From: Chrysosporum bergii ANA360D
GTDB lineage: Bacteria; Cyanobacteriota; Cyanobacteriia; Cyanobacteriales; Nostocaceae
Direction: 5' to 3'
Assembly (NCBI RefSeq): GCF_029891735.1
Contig: NZ_JANQDH010000090.1
Span: 62,001-126,000 of the forward strand
DNA length: 64,000 bases
Shown here in pieces: positions 37,328 to 47,793 of the stretch (its first letter is position 1; each line of letters opens with the position of its first letter). The notes beneath the pieces were generated by a model. It worked only from the letters and a program-made list of their open reading frames with translations, did no database searches and was not told where the DNA came from. Both the position numbers and the translations under genes were made by a program.

Positions 37328-37353
37328 GGGTAAAAAAAATTGTTTTTTTACCC
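37328..37353. promoter_or_regulatory. hairpin between pilT and KaiB-like gene
   Basis: GGGTAAAAAAA (37328-37338) pairs perfectly with TTTTTTTACCC (37343-37353), an 11-bp stem with loop ATTG. It lies 10 bases after the pilT stop and 11 bases before the next start. There is no following T-run on the plus strand, so it may be a partial terminator, a processing site or a translational control element. Confidence 0.6.
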
Positions 37354-37364
37354 CTGTAACTCAA

Positions 37365-38129
37365 TTGATCACAGATAAACTATCTCAACCCCAGTTGTGC
37401 AAAGGTGTTGCTCTTTTTACACCAGGAGGAGATTTAATTTACTGCATCGACCCTAACAAGCAGGGTCGATGGCATTTAGATTTGTGTGCTGCTTTGCAGG
37501 AAATCTTAGATTTACCAGAAGCACCACACTTTTTAGTTCCTTGTTATACTGCTACCATTGACCACTGGTTAGATCCACATAGCCACCAAGTGCGAACCTT
37601 TGCGGAAGCCTATCCAGCTGTAATTCGACAACAGGCTATACTTAATGCCATTTTTGGGACTCAGGTAGTTTGGCAAACAGCACCTTGGCAAGAGGGGTTG
37701 TGCGATCGCATGGTATTAAGTACCTATCGCGCTGCGTTTCCCCAACTGTGGGAAGACCATGATTTAATTGTCAATTTAGACCAATGGCAAAGCAAACCTA
37801 AACATCATCCACAAGTAATATCTGGACAAAAGTCACAGTTAAACACAGAATGCTATGTTTTGCGCCTGTTTGTTGCTGGACATAGTATGAATACTCAACG
37901 GATCCTGGAGAATCTGCACCAACTTTTAGAGCGATCGCTGGGGTATCCTTATACTATGAAAGTTATTGATGTTTTAACTAATCCCGAACTAGCAGAAATT
38001 GACCAAGTTTCTGCAACTCCCACACTTGTTAAGGTTTGGCCGCAACCAATTCGGCGCATTGTCGGCGATATAGATAATGTAGATAAACTTTTACAAATGT
38101 TAGGGGCTAAGAGGATGTCTGAGAAGTAA
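37365..38129 (+). CDS. KaiB-like domain protein with N-terminal extension domain
   Basis: 254 residues from a TTG start; there is no ATG nearby in frame. Residues about 163-247 match the KaiB fold: YVLRLFVAGHSMNTQRILEN, then YTMKVIDVLTNPELAEIDQV and SATPTLVKVWPQPIRRIVGD, the same pattern as KaiB and the SasA sensor domain. Residues 1-145 form a separate domain I cannot name (CKGVALFTPGGDLIYCIDPN onward). There is no kinase domain, so it is neither SasA nor canonical KaiB (about 100 residues). It follows the pilT-like gene by 47 bases and is probably co-transcribed. A clock-like or thioredoxin-fold partner role in motility is inference only. Confidence 0.8.
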   Translation: MITDKLSQPQLCKGVALFTPGGDLIYCIDPNKQGRWHLDLCAALQEILDLPEAPHFLVPCYTATIDHWLDPHSHQVRTFAEAYPAVIRQQAILNAIFGTQVVWQTAPWQEGLCDRMVLSTYRAAFPQLWEDHDLIVNLDQWQSKPKHHPQVISGQKSQLNTECYVLRLFVAGHSMNTQRILENLHQLLERSLGYPYTMKVIDVLTNPELAEIDQVSATPTLVKVWPQPIRRIVGDIDNVDKLLQMLGAKRMSEK

Positions 38130-38251
38130 GAGAGCTTAGGTAACGGTATCCTGTCAGTAGAAAAAACACTTAAGTATGACAGGGTTACAAGAGCTATGAA
38201 TCCATCCTACTCAAGTAAATGGTAAAAAAAGATCAGTCGAGTATTGTCAGT

Positions 38252-41200
38252 TTAAGAACTAACTAATTTTTCTCCTGTCAGCATCCGTACTGCTGCTTCC
38301 AGTAATACTTCTTCCAGATAAGGCTTGGTAAAGTAACCACTAGCACCGAGTTGAATTGCCATTTGTCTGTGTTTGTCTGCACCCCTGGAAGTGAGCATGG
38401 CAATGGGAAGGTGGTTGAGGTTAGCATCTTTTTGGATGCGGGAGAGTAATTCCAGTCCATCGCAACGGGGCATTTCAATGTCACAAAATACGATATCGCA
38501 AGGTAAACCAGAACGCAGTTTTTCCCAGGCTTCCTGTCCGTCGCGGGCTTGTTCAACTCGATAACCAGCTTTATTAAATGTCAGTGAGAGTAATTCCCTC
38601 ACTGTAATGGAATCATCCACAATTAGGACTGTAGGATCAACTTTTTCTACCGTTTCTGGTTGCAGCCAAAGATTACTGCTATTCTGTTTAGAAATCCGTC
38701 CGTGGAAGATGTCAATAATTTCTAGTACATCAGCAATGGGCATAATATGACCGTCACCCAAGATGGTAGCACCAGCAACACCAATGGGTTTAGGTGCGGG
38801 TGGTTCAAATTGCTTGATGACAATTTCTTGTTCACTCAGCACCATGTCAATTTGAAGGCCAATTAAAGTATTCCCGGATCGCACTACCACCACCGAAATC
38901 ATATCATCATCTCGGTTGCCACCATAAACATTACCGCGACTCAGTTGGCGATTGAGAGTTAAAAGTTCTCTCAAAGGTCGCAAAGGCAGTACTGTATCAC
39001 GCCAAGAAATATATGATTGTCCATCCTGGTTATACTGAATACTAGTTACTGGTATATCTAAAGTATCTTCCACCCCGTCCATAGGGAAAGCAATCCGCCC
39101 TTTATCAGAAACACAGCATAAGGCTTTACAAATACTCAAAGTCAACGGTAAACGAATGGTAAAAGTAGTTCCCTTACGTACAGCAGAGTCTGTGCTGACT
39201 GTACCGCGAATTTCGCTAATTGCGGAGCGGACTATATCCATTCCGACACCACGCCCGGCGATTTCATCTGCTTTGTCTTTGATACTAAAACCAGGACGGA
39301 ACAGCAGGTCATAGATTTCCTTGTGGGAAATGGATTTTGCCTGAGCTGGTGTAATCATCCCCATTTGCATCGCTTTTGCCTTGATTCTTTCTGGATCGAT
39401 ACCAGCACCGTCATCACCGACAGAAATGACCGTTTGATTACCTTGGTGGAAGGCGCGAATCGTAATTTTTCCCACCCTGGGTTTACCGCGTTTCTCCCTG
39501 ATCTCTGGGGTTTCAATACCGTGAGCGATGGCATTATTGAGCATATGGGTAAATGGGTCGGTGAGATGATCTAAAATCATCTTGTCAATCAAGACATCTC
39601 CACCTGAAATCACCAACTCTACTTGTTTACCATACTTGATGGCATTGTCCCGCACTCCTCGCCGCAAGCGATCAATAGTTTGGGAAAAAGGAACCATTCG
39701 CGCTCTTGTTAGCCCTTCTTGCAGCTGGTTTGTCACTTGGCGGAACTGTCGCGCTACTGTTTCTGTTTCTTCTGTGACGAAATCAATATCACTCGCTGAC
39801 TCGCGCACCCGGACAATAAATTCAATCATTTCTTGGGATAAGGTGTGAAAAGGAGTGAAGCGATCCATTTCTAACTCACTAAATCCCCTGTCTGTATGGG
39901 AATCATCATTATTCTGGTCAGTTGTTAGATGTCCTTGAGGTTCTTTGGTTTTGCGACTAGCTAAGAGAGAAGCTTCCAATAGCGATCGCTCATACAATTC
40001 TTGCATCCTTGCTCCCACGTCGGACAGATGTTGGACTTGAATCAGCAAGTTATCTAAAGATTGCCGTAGCCGTTCATAATCCTGTTCCAAGGTGTTCCGG
40101 TTGACCACCAACTCCCCAACTAAATTGCTCATCTCGTCCAGTTGCTTAACTGGGACTTTCATTGTTTCCTCAAATCTAGCAGTATAACGATCTGAACTAG
40201 GGGAGATTTTGCTGGTGTTTGCTCTTGGTTGGGTTGGTGATGACTGGGATATAGTTTTATCTGCTTGTGCCAGTAGTTTCTCTAAATCGCTAAATTCATC
40301 ATCCACATCCGATGATGTGATGGTATAGTCGGCAGTTTGGTTAATAATTGATTCAAATTCTGGTGCGTAGGATGGTTGAGTTAGTTGGTTCAGTCCGGTT
40401 CTATTTAGCAAAGCCTCCAGTTCAGCAAAATCATCTTCTGGGAGGGAACTGGCATCAGAACCTACTACTATTTGCCTGTCTAATATAGCTTCTAACTCAG
40501 CAAATTCATCTAGGGTAGAAGTATCAGTGTCTAAAACCAATAATTGATCATCTTCATGACTTTGAAGATAAGTTAAATTATCTCTAGAGGTTATGTCCTC
40601 ATTTAATATGATTGGGGAATTTTGGTCCAGACTATCTGTTTTTGATGACTCTTTTGTAAATTCTGGTGTTACATCTAAAGTTTCTGGCTCTTGGGAAAAG
40701 CTACTCATTTTCTGTAGAGTCAGGTTTTCATCATTGTCATCGATAGAAAGTAGAAAATTAGATGCTGCTAAATCTGCAAATAAATCATCCGCATCGTCAT
40801 TTTCTCTATTAACACTTGTTGTCAGAGTGGGTATATACTCTTCAATGTTGCTACAAGCGTCACCACCTACGGAAGCCAACAAACTTTCCTCTAAGGCTTT
40901 TGCTACATCTTGATCAACTACGGGAACAACTTCCCCTTGTTCTGCTGTTATGCTTTCCTGGTTCCAAAAGTCCTCTTCTGCCTGCGTAAACTCTATTATT
41001 TGTGTAGGAGTTATATCAAATAAATCACTTATTTCTGAATCATGGTTAGACAAATGTGGTTGCTCTTCAAGGTCAGCAAAATCATCAAACAAATCATCTA
41101 AACTCAAAGACTGTGACTCTAGTGTACTAGCTTGGGCTTCTCTGTAGTTATCTAGGGGAATATCTCGACTATTTGCATTACTTGTTGCTGATAATAAATC

Positions 41201-42511
41201 ATCAAAATCGCTATCAATATCGTCAACATTAGGCTTACTAACATTTATTTCTAATTCACTAGCGGCGCTAACATTTAAAACTTCCTGTTGTTCCCAATGT
41301 TGATCTAATTCTGGCATTTCATCTGCAAATAAATCTGCCAGAGTATTCAATTCAGACAATCCTACTAATGGGGTATTTGAGTATAAATCATTATTACTAA
41401 TATCTACCTCTTCTTCCTGACCCAGGGAGAATATTTCCCCAAAAGCTGAAGTATCCTCCGTGGGGTGAAGTTGGTCTGAGAGTTGACTTAAGCTGGTTAT
41501 ACTGTCTATTGGCTGTATATCGGTTTGACTTGCAAAATTATCTGTGGTGGAAGGTAATTCCTCATCTGCTGTCAGAGGATACAAGTAGTCCGCGGGTAAA
41601 AATCCTGCTAATTGCTGACTAATGCCTATGCTGGTTTCTTGTCCTTGAATAACTAATTCTTGAGCTTGTTTAATTTCAGTAATGACAATTTTAGCCAGGC
41701 TGAGATAATTATTTTCCGGATTACTGATGGCATTTGCTGCTGCTTGACATAATTTACACCAATGTGGCAAATTCCGCTTTTGTCCGAGTTTGACTAACTT
41801 TTGACAACATTGCTGAAGATTTTGCCGAGATTCGGGTGTTGTATTTGTTTTAAACAGTTGCAACATTTCCCGCAGTGTTTGTAAAACATCGGTTTTAAAT
41901 TCATCCCAATTTTGATGAGTCAGCGCAGGTAGGGAATTTTCTGTGAGTTTTACTGATGTATTTTCCTTTTCTTGTTCCCAGTGGGAAATATCTGTCCGCA
42001 GGAACAGTTCAGTTAGTGTGCTGAAAGTATCCTGCTCATTTAATTCTGCTTGTGTTGTTGTATTTCTTGTTGCTACCCCACTTCTGTTTTGTTCTACCAG
42101 CAGTTCCAGATGCTCATTTAACCATTTAAAGACTGGCTCAGTTTCTAACATCAGAGTATTAGCAGCCTCTTGTGATAGACCTAAAGGACCACTCAAATGT
42201 TCTAATAAGACCTTGAGGGTATCAGATACACCAAGAAATAAAGATTCTAATTGTTGGTCAACCTGAACCGGATTTTCTTTAAGAACTTTAAAACAATCTT
42301 CCAGACGGTGGGAGGTACGCTGAATGCTATCCAGCCCCAGCATAGCTGCACCTCCTTTGATGGAATGAGCAGCCCGGAAAACTTCGTTGATCATTTCCGG
42401 GTCTTTCAAGGTACTTTCGAGGTTCAGTAAGCCTTGCTCAATCGTATTCAGATGGTCTCTGGCTTCTTCTATGAAGTAACCTAAAATCCGCTGTTGTTGT
42501 TCCTGCAGCAT
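38252..42511 (-). CDS. hmpE: hybrid CheA histidine kinase of hmp locus
   Basis: A 1419-residue CheA. The Hpt domain at 1-105 has phospho-acceptor H49 (AAHSIKGGAAML). A long acidic, low-complexity linker follows at about 150-770. The dimerisation helices begin at about 785 (VPVKQLDEMSNLVGELVVNR), then the HATPase (HMLNNAIAHGIE as N box; VGDDGAGIDPERIKA as G1), the CheW-like domain and a C-terminal REC domain (VLIVDDSITVREL, phospho-Asp in FCDIEMPRCDG). It phosphorylates the CheY-type HmpB/HmpA under MCP control. It is last of the minus-strand hmp genes, 68 bases after hmpD. The symbol follows Nostoc punctiforme gene order. Confidence 0.9.
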   Translation of the reverse strand: MLQEQQQRILGYFIEEARDHLNTIEQGLLNLESTLKDPEMINEVFRAAHSIKGGAAMLGLDSIQRTSHRLEDCFKVLKENPVQVDQQLESLFLGVSDTLKVLLEHLSGPLGLSQEAANTLMLETEPVFKWLNEHLELLVEQNRSGVATRNTTTQAELNEQDTFSTLTELFLRTDISHWEQEKENTSVKLTENSLPALTHQNWDEFKTDVLQTLREMLQLFKTNTTPESRQNLQQCCQKLVKLGQKRNLPHWCKLCQAAANAISNPENNYLSLAKIVITEIKQAQELVIQGQETSIGISQQLAGFLPADYLYPLTADEELPSTTDNFASQTDIQPIDSITSLSQLSDQLHPTEDTSAFGEIFSLGQEEEVDISNNDLYSNTPLVGLSELNTLADLFADEMPELDQHWEQQEVLNVSAASELEINVSKPNVDDIDSDFDDLLSATSNANSRDIPLDNYREAQASTLESQSLSLDDLFDDFADLEEQPHLSNHDSEISDLFDITPTQIIEFTQAEEDFWNQESITAEQGEVVPVVDQDVAKALEESLLASVGGDACSNIEEYIPTLTTSVNRENDDADDLFADLAASNFLLSIDDNDENLTLQKMSSFSQEPETLDVTPEFTKESSKTDSLDQNSPIILNEDITSRDNLTYLQSHEDDQLLVLDTDTSTLDEFAELEAILDRQIVVGSDASSLPEDDFAELEALLNRTGLNQLTQPSYAPEFESIINQTADYTITSSDVDDEFSDLEKLLAQADKTISQSSPTQPRANTSKISPSSDRYTARFEETMKVPVKQLDEMSNLVGELVVNRNTLEQDYERLRQSLDNLLIQVQHLSDVGARMQELYERSLLEASLLASRKTKEPQGHLTTDQNNDDSHTDRGFSELEMDRFTPFHTLSQEMIEFIVRVRESASDIDFVTEETETVARQFRQVTNQLQEGLTRARMVPFSQTIDRLRRGVRDNAIKYGKQVELVISGGDVLIDKMILDHLTDPFTHMLNNAIAHGIETPEIREKRGKPRVGKITIRAFHQGNQTVISVGDDGAGIDPERIKAKAMQMGMITPAQAKSISHKEIYDLLFRPGFSIKDKADEIAGRGVGMDIVRSAISEIRGTVSTDSAVRKGTTFTIRLPLTLSICKALCCVSDKGRIAFPMDGVEDTLDIPVTSIQYNQDGQSYISWRDTVLPLRPLRELLTLNRQLSRGNVYGGNRDDDMISVVVVRSGNTLIGLQIDMVLSEQEIVIKQFEPPAPKPIGVAGATILGDGHIMPIADVLEIIDIFHGRISKQNSSNLWLQPETVEKVDPTVLIVDDSITVRELLSLTFNKAGYRVEQARDGQEAWEKLRSGLPCDIVFCDIEMPRCDGLELLSRIQKDANLNHLPIAMLTSRGADKHRQMAIQLGASGYFTKPYLEEVLLEAAVRMLTGEKLVSS

Positions 42512-42579
42512 AATACAAATTCTAAGTGCTGAGTTCTGAGTGGTCTTGGGTCTTTGGTCATTGGTTAATGACTAATTAA

Positions 42580-45495
42580 TTACTTAGATTCTGGTGTTTC
42601 CACGCGGAAACGCTCAACGGAGGAGATCAAGTCGCGGGAAACACCCACTAAAAATTGTAAAGCTCCTGAGACCCGTTGAGCCTCTTGGGAGGTTTCTTGG
42701 GCTGTAAGTTCTACAGATTGCATTACCTGGGCTACGGATCGAGAAGTTTCCGTTTGTTCTACGGTGTCACTGGTAATGGAACGCACGAGAGTGTCAATGC
42801 GGTTCGCTACTTGAATAATATTATCTAGCGATCGCTTGGCTTCTTCTGCCAATTTTGTGCCTTTAATTACCTGTTGTGTACCTTCTTCCATGGCGGTCAT
42901 GACTGAGCCTGTTTCGCTTTGGATTTGCAGAACAATCTGTTCAATTTCCTTTAAGGATTTGGCAGATTTATCTGCTAACTGACGCACTTCATCTGCTACG
43001 ATAGCAAAACCGCGTCCTGCCTCACCTGCCCTTGCTGCTTCAATACTGGCATTAAGTGCTAGTAAGTTGGTGCGGGAGGCAATTTGAGAAATTAACGCCA
43101 CAATTTTAGAAATTTCTTGAGAAGATTCAGCTAATCGCTTTACCTTACGGGTGGTTTCCGCTACAGTTTCCCGAATTTCTAAAATTCCTGCTACGGTATT
43201 TTCCACTGCTTCACCACCTTTAACAGCGATGGCACTGGCATCACCGGCAACGATTTCCGCTTCTCGCGCTGCCTCTGCTATTCTTTTTATGCAGTCAGTC
43301 ATCACCTGGACTGAATTTAAGGTGACTTTTAACTCTTCTGCTTGTCGTAAGGCATCACTAGATAAAGCTCTAGCAAATGTTTCTGAATTAGTTGCACCTT
43401 TTGTTACCTCTTTTGCCGCCACTGTTACCTGTTGAACAATGTCCCGGAGGTTTTGAATTGTCAGGTTAAAGGCATCGGCAACTGCGCCTAGTACGTCGGC
43501 AGTTACTTCGGCTTGGACTGTCAAATCACCTCTGGCAGCGCCCTCTACATCGTCCAGTAGGCGAATTACTTGGCGTTGCAGGTTTTCTTTAGCTTCTTCT
43601 TGTTCGTTGGCTTTACGTTGGGCTTGATGGGTAGTTGTTAAAACTGCTTGAGCCATTTCATTAAAGCCGGTGGCCAAGCGCCCCAGTTCGTCTTGGGAAT
43701 AAACAGTGGCTTCCACATTAAAATTACCTTGACGGACTGCTTCAAACTGAGCTTCCAGATCCTCTGTGGTGCGGCGAATTTGCTTGAGTGTTATGCTGCC
43801 CATAAAGGCTGCTGTACCGAACCCAGCAATACCGGCAGCTAGTGACATTGCCCAGCCTGTATTTCGCACTGACTCTCGTTGTTCGGCTGGAGAAAAGTTA
43901 GTAGCTGTAAAGCTTACCGCAGCTACAACTAAGGCTGAAAAAATACCCACTGTACCAGCCACGAACCAGGGTTTCACATCCAGGGGGGCATTTTCTAAGG
44001 GTGCTAACCAGCCTTGTTCAATGCCTACTTTGGGTTCCAGATCCGATAAATCTGTTGCTGTAAAAGGGCTATTTTGTGAGTCGGTGATGGAAAACAGTTC
44101 ATCTTCGCTATTGTTTTCCTCCGTAGTAAGTCCGCGGAAAAGCAGAGTTTCACTATCGCTAGTTTCTTGGTGGTATTTATGGCTACTTTGCAGTTGCCCA
44201 CTGGAATTGAGGGAACCGGAAATCATACTCACATCATTAAAACTGGCTGATGTTTCTTCTACGTCAAACCCAGAAATGTTGGCTAAATCATCAAATTCGT
44301 CAAAGTCATCTAAAAACTCCACATTAGTGTGATGATTGTCTTCATTGGGTTTGTGGTTTGTATCTTCATCTCCAAAAGCAGCTTTAAATGTCTCCAAATC
44401 AAAATCATCATCATTACCAAAGTGATTTATATCTAAATTTTCATCACTGGGAATTTCCTGGGGTTGTGGTGCGGATAGATTGTCTAGGCTTGGCGATGGT
44501 GTTGTTAAATTTTCTTGAACTTTAATTTTATCTGACCAATTACTAGATTCAGATCCGGAGGAATTATCACTCAAATTTGTTAGTGAAGAAGCATTTTCGG
44601 GATTTTCTCCAGTTACCAGTAAATCTTTGTATTCTTGGTTACTTTCTTCCCCGGCAAAGTTTGCCATGTTTTGCTCTTGTTCGGGTTGATATGCCCGAAT
44701 ATTATCACCCTCGGCAAAATTTACTTCTGCGATAGCTTGCTTTACTATATTGTGATTAGTGTTATAAGTGAGTGTGGTTTGCTGAGATTCATCATGGTCA
44801 ATTTCTGGCTCATCTGGGCTGGCTGGGTCAATTTTTTCTTCCCAGAACAGGGGTAATTCTAATTCAATTTGCCCATTGTCTGTGTTCCCATCAGATTCTT
44901 GCTCGCTTTGGGTTTGATTCCAAGCAAAAGGATCTTTACTGGAAGGTTTGATGAAATCTGGGTTTTCATCCAAGGAAATACTGTCTATGGGTACTTCAAA
45001 TGGATTAGTTAAAGATAGATCATCTATATTTACAGATTCATCAAGCCCGTTAATTGAACTTAATTCCCAACTATTGTTATCTAAGTTGTCAAACAACGCC
45101 AAATTTTCTAAATCTGGGTTAACAGATTGCAGATGATTATCAGTTTCTGCAAAATTGCCTTGCTCCTGCTGCTGATTTTCTTCCGCGGGAGCAGGCTCAA
45201 TATTGGACTCTTGTGGTTCTTGGTATTGGTTGATGTTTTTTAAACCATCATTGGCAAAACCAATAATTTCTGGGTCATCAGACAACTGCAAAACTTTTTT
45301 GTACTCTTCTTGTGCTACATGGTACTGCTGCAACACATAGTAGACGTGACCCCGTAATAAATGGCAGTTAGGGTCATCTGGTACATTTTGCACCACTTGA
45401 TCCACTAACCTGGCTGCTACTTCGTAGTTCTGTTGTGCATAGGCTGTACGAGCCTGCTTATATGTCTCTAAATGATCATTTAAACTAGCTGGCAT
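42580..45495 (-). CDS. hmpD: methyl-accepting chemotaxis protein with TPR-like N-terminus
   Basis: 971 residues. A TPR-like helical pair at about 1-85 ([20 protein letters not shown]) precedes an acidic disordered region to about 500. Two membrane helices, about 508-530 and 548-570, are separated by only about 18 residues, so there is no periplasmic sensor domain. HAMP-like segments ([20 protein letters not shown]) and the MCP signalling domain with hairpin tip [20 protein letters not shown] follow. Sensing must therefore come from the cytoplasmic N-terminus or from partners. It is 16 bases from hmpC. Confidence 0.9.
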   Translation of the reverse strand: MPASLNDHLETYKQARTAYAQQNYEVAARLVDQVVQNVPDDPNCHLLRGHVYYVLQQYHVAQEEYKKVLQLSDDPEIIGFANDGLKNINQYQEPQESNIEPAPAEENQQQEQGNFAETDNHLQSVNPDLENLALFDNLDNNSWELSSINGLDESVNIDDLSLTNPFEVPIDSISLDENPDFIKPSSKDPFAWNQTQSEQESDGNTDNGQIELELPLFWEEKIDPASPDEPEIDHDESQQTTLTYNTNHNIVKQAIAEVNFAEGDNIRAYQPEQEQNMANFAGEESNQEYKDLLVTGENPENASSLTNLSDNSSGSESSNWSDKIKVQENLTTPSPSLDNLSAPQPQEIPSDENLDINHFGNDDDFDLETFKAAFGDEDTNHKPNEDNHHTNVEFLDDFDEFDDLANISGFDVEETSASFNDVSMISGSLNSSGQLQSSHKYHQETSDSETLLFRGLTTEENNSEDELFSITDSQNSPFTATDLSDLEPKVGIEQGWLAPLENAPLDVKPWFVAGTVGIFSALVVAAVSFTATNFSPAEQRESVRNTGWAMSLAAGIAGFGTAAFMGSITLKQIRRTTEDLEAQFEAVRQGNFNVEATVYSQDELGRLATGFNEMAQAVLTTTHQAQRKANEQEEAKENLQRQVIRLLDDVEGAARGDLTVQAEVTADVLGAVADAFNLTIQNLRDIVQQVTVAAKEVTKGATNSETFARALSSDALRQAEELKVTLNSVQVMTDCIKRIAEAAREAEIVAGDASAIAVKGGEAVENTVAGILEIRETVAETTRKVKRLAESSQEISKIVALISQIASRTNLLALNASIEAARAGEAGRGFAIVADEVRQLADKSAKSLKEIEQIVLQIQSETGSVMTAMEEGTQQVIKGTKLAEEAKRSLDNIIQVANRIDTLVRSITSDTVEQTETSRSVAQVMQSVELTAQETSQEAQRVSGALQFLVGVSRDLISSVERFRVETPESK

Positions 45496-45511
45496 TTGCT
45501 CCCTCCCAATT

Positions 45512-46042
45512 TCATCCTGCCCATCTTGTGCTTTGCAAAATTGCCATTTGATCGATCAGTCTTAAGCACTGTTGATTATTAGCATTTATTAACCACTCTC
45601 CACGTAAAAACGGAGTCATCGTGTCCGGTAAATTAGTTGGTGGCATTAGATTCTGGATATCCAGCCAGTCCATACCACCAATTTCTTCCACGGCTAAACC
45701 CATGATTGTATCTTGGTCTTCAATAGCAATCACTGGAATTTCTGATCTATCTGTGTTTAGCCCGGTTGGTTCACCCAGGAATTGACCCAAGTCAGCCACC
45801 CAAATTACTCGACCCCGTAAATTTAGAGTACCCAAAAGTAAAGGAGAAGCATTAGGAATGGGGGTAATTCTATCAGGCGTTAGCTCCATTACCTCTCGGA
45901 TACCGGTGGCCGGTAGTGCAAATTCCTGACGGGAGGGGATATAAAACCGCAAGTGTAACTCACCTTCAGGGCTTTCTACTTGTAATTCCGGACGAAACTG
46001 ATCTTCACCGCTACCACTTAAAAAGTTGGGTTTGCTCACCAT
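45512..46042 (-). CDS. hmpC: CheW-type adaptor protein
   Basis: A 176-residue CheW-domain protein coupling the MCP HmpD to the CheA HmpE. Typical CheW features: [20 protein letters not shown], then [20 protein letters not shown] and [10 protein letters not shown]. The start ATG lies 7 bases after the hmpB stop, and hmpD follows 16 bases after its own stop, so hmpB-C-D are one transcription unit. Confidence 0.9.
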   Translation of the reverse strand: MVSKPNFLSGSGEDQFRPELQVESPEGELHLRFYIPSRQEFALPATGIREVMELTPDRITPIPNASPLLLGTLNLRGRVIWVADLGQFLGEPTGLNTDRSEIPVIAIEDQDTIMGLAVEEIGGMDWLDIQNLMPPTNLPDTMTPFLRGEWLINANNQQCLRLIDQMAILQSTRWAG

Positions 46043-46049
46043 ATTCTTT

Positions 46050-46415
46050 TCATCCTCGCAGCAGTTGTTTGACTGTTCCCACCAATTCGGTTGGTTGAAA
46101 CGGTTTGGCTATGTAAGCATCTGCACCTTGCTTCATACCCCAGTAGCGGTCAAATTCCTCACCCTTAGAAGAACACATGACCACAGGTACATTTTGGGTG
46201 GTCGGGTTAGACTTTAACCGACGACAAACTTCATAGCCGTTCATCCGGGGCATAACAATATCCAATACCACTAAATCCGGAGGGGCAGTTTGAATTGCCT
46301 CTAATGCCTCTACTCCGTCATTGGCATGGGTAACCATTAAACCACTTGCTTTCAGGAGGTCTGTAATCATCTCCCGTTGTGCAATACTGTCTTCCACAAT
46401 TAAAACTGTACTCAT
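46050..46415 (-). CDS. hmpB: CheY-like response regulator
   Basis: A 121-residue stand-alone receiver domain. Acidic pocket E8/D9 (IVEDS), phospho-acceptor D52 (VVLDIVMPRMNG), switch Ser in PVVMCSSKGEE, and conserved Lys in YIAKPFQP. It is PilH-like and lacks an output domain, so it acts by protein contact. It lies in the hmp operon between hmpA (175 bases upstream) and hmpC. Confidence 0.92.
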   Translation of the reverse strand: MSTVLIVEDSIAQREMITDLLKASGLMVTHANDGVEALEAIQTAPPDLVVLDIVMPRMNGYEVCRRLKSNPTTQNVPVVMCSSKGEEFDRYWGMKQGADAYIAKPFQPTELVGTVKQLLRG

Positions 46416-46590
46416 AAATCCCTATCTGCCTCCTGATGTAGAGGTTCCTGGTTGGAACATTCCCTAATCCCCCGAAAATAGTTAATTGTATAAATTAATT
46501 TGATCTTTTCACTGATGTATTTATAATAATAACCTGGTGCTGAGGATAATTGATTATTTGATAACACGTTTTGCCCAAGATTTTCTCAAA

Positions 46591-47793
46591 TTAGTCTGTG
46601 TAGTTTTGTATTGGTGTTCCCTGATAAGGTTGTGGGTTGATATATTTTTCTATGAGCATGAGTAACTCAGCATCCCCAAAGGGCTTGGTGAGATAATCTG
46701 TTGCTCCCACCATTGTCGCCCTGACTCGATCTATGAATTGATCTTTACCAGTTAGCATGATAATGGGTGTATCCTGAAATGCGGTGGAGTGGCGTAACAT
46801 GGCGCAAATTTCGTAACCATCTAATTCTGGCATGGCAATGTCACATATGATTAAGTTTGGCTGGAGTTGAAAAATGAGACTGATAGACTCTAAGGGATTG
46901 GTCAAGCCGATGGCTTCATATCCCTGTGGTTGTAATATAGACTCTACAGTTTCACAAACTGTTCTGGTGTCGTCAATACATACTACTCGTGTTTTATACT
47001 TGTGAGCATTTCTGGAATCTTCTCTGTGTATGGTAAAATTATTATTACCTGAATCGACTAGTTGTAGCCAACCCTGTTGTAAATATGGATATATTGCCTT
47101 GGCAACGGTCAAAATATCTCGGTTGAGATGGCGAGCTAGTTGACGCAGGGTTGTCTTACCATCTGCCCATCGCTGTAATTTTTTGATTGCCGCCGCGGGG
47201 AGTGAGGATTGTAGTTGAACTAACTCAGCTAGGATGGGTAATTGTTCGGCAGACTGAATATGTGGATAAAGCTGCTTCCATTCTTGTATGGCCTGAGTAA
47301 CTTTGTATATCAAAGGGGGAATTTCCCAGCTGGTCAATTGCGGGGTGAGGGTGGTACCTTGCCGAAATGTAAAACTACCGTGATGTAAACTCAACAAATC
47401 AAACAGAGTCTCATACACCAAGCTGTGGATAATACTATGAGCTACCTTGGGGTTAATGAGATTCCGTTCTAACAATGCCCATATATAGCCATATTCTGGT
47501 ACATTCTGAAACCCTAAGCAAGCAAGTTGCTGTTGATCAAGTCGCGTCTCAATGCGGTAATATCGTAAGTAATCGTCAATGCGTGACAAATTAGTCTCGC
47601 CCTGTTGACAGTAGATAATTTGACCATTGATAAAAAAAACGAACCAAAACTGTTTATGTCTGGCTGTCTGATCATTTGTGTATCTGTCAGTATTGTGAAA
47701 GCAGGCTTCCACTAAAAGTTGTCCTGTTCGCTGTCCTAACGAAATCAATTGCAGGATGCTGCGAATATCAATTTCATTTAAATTTCCCTGCAT
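46591..47793 (-). CDS. hmpA: PatA/PixG-like response regulator
   Basis: 400 residues. The N-terminal PATAN (DUF4388) domain begins MQGNLNEIDIRSILQLISLG and runs to about 150. A winged-helix-like middle region follows, with the C-terminal REC domain at about 270-395 (VVCIDDTRTVCETVESILQP, phospho-Asp in LIICDIAMPELDG, Lys in DYLTKPFGD). This is the architecture of PatA, PixG and PilG-type regulators, which in cyanobacteria act on type IV pilus motor proteins or cell differentiation. It is first of the hmp genes and divergent from hmpF. Confidence 0.9.
   Translation of the reverse strand: MQGNLNEIDIRSILQLISLGQRTGQLLVEACFHNTDRYTNDQTARHKQFWFVFFINGQIIYCQQGETNLSRIDDYLRYYRIETRLDQQQLACLGFQNVPEYGYIWALLERNLINPKVAHSIIHSLVYETLFDLLSLHHGSFTFRQGTTLTPQLTSWEIPPLIYKVTQAIQEWKQLYPHIQSAEQLPILAELVQLQSSLPAAAIKKLQRWADGKTTLRQLARHLNRDILTVAKAIYPYLQQGWLQLVDSGNNNFTIHREDSRNAHKYKTRVVCIDDTRTVCETVESILQPQGYEAIGLTNPLESISLIFQLQPNLIICDIAMPELDGYEICAMLRHSTAFQDTPIIMLTGKDQFIDRVRATMVGATDYLTKPFGDAELLMLIEKYINPQPYQGTPIQNYTD

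Noticed and set aside
43766-44332. 188-residue plus-strand ORF inside hmpD
   Set aside because: A Ser/Ala-rich mirror of the coding strand; the minus-strand MCP is unambiguous.
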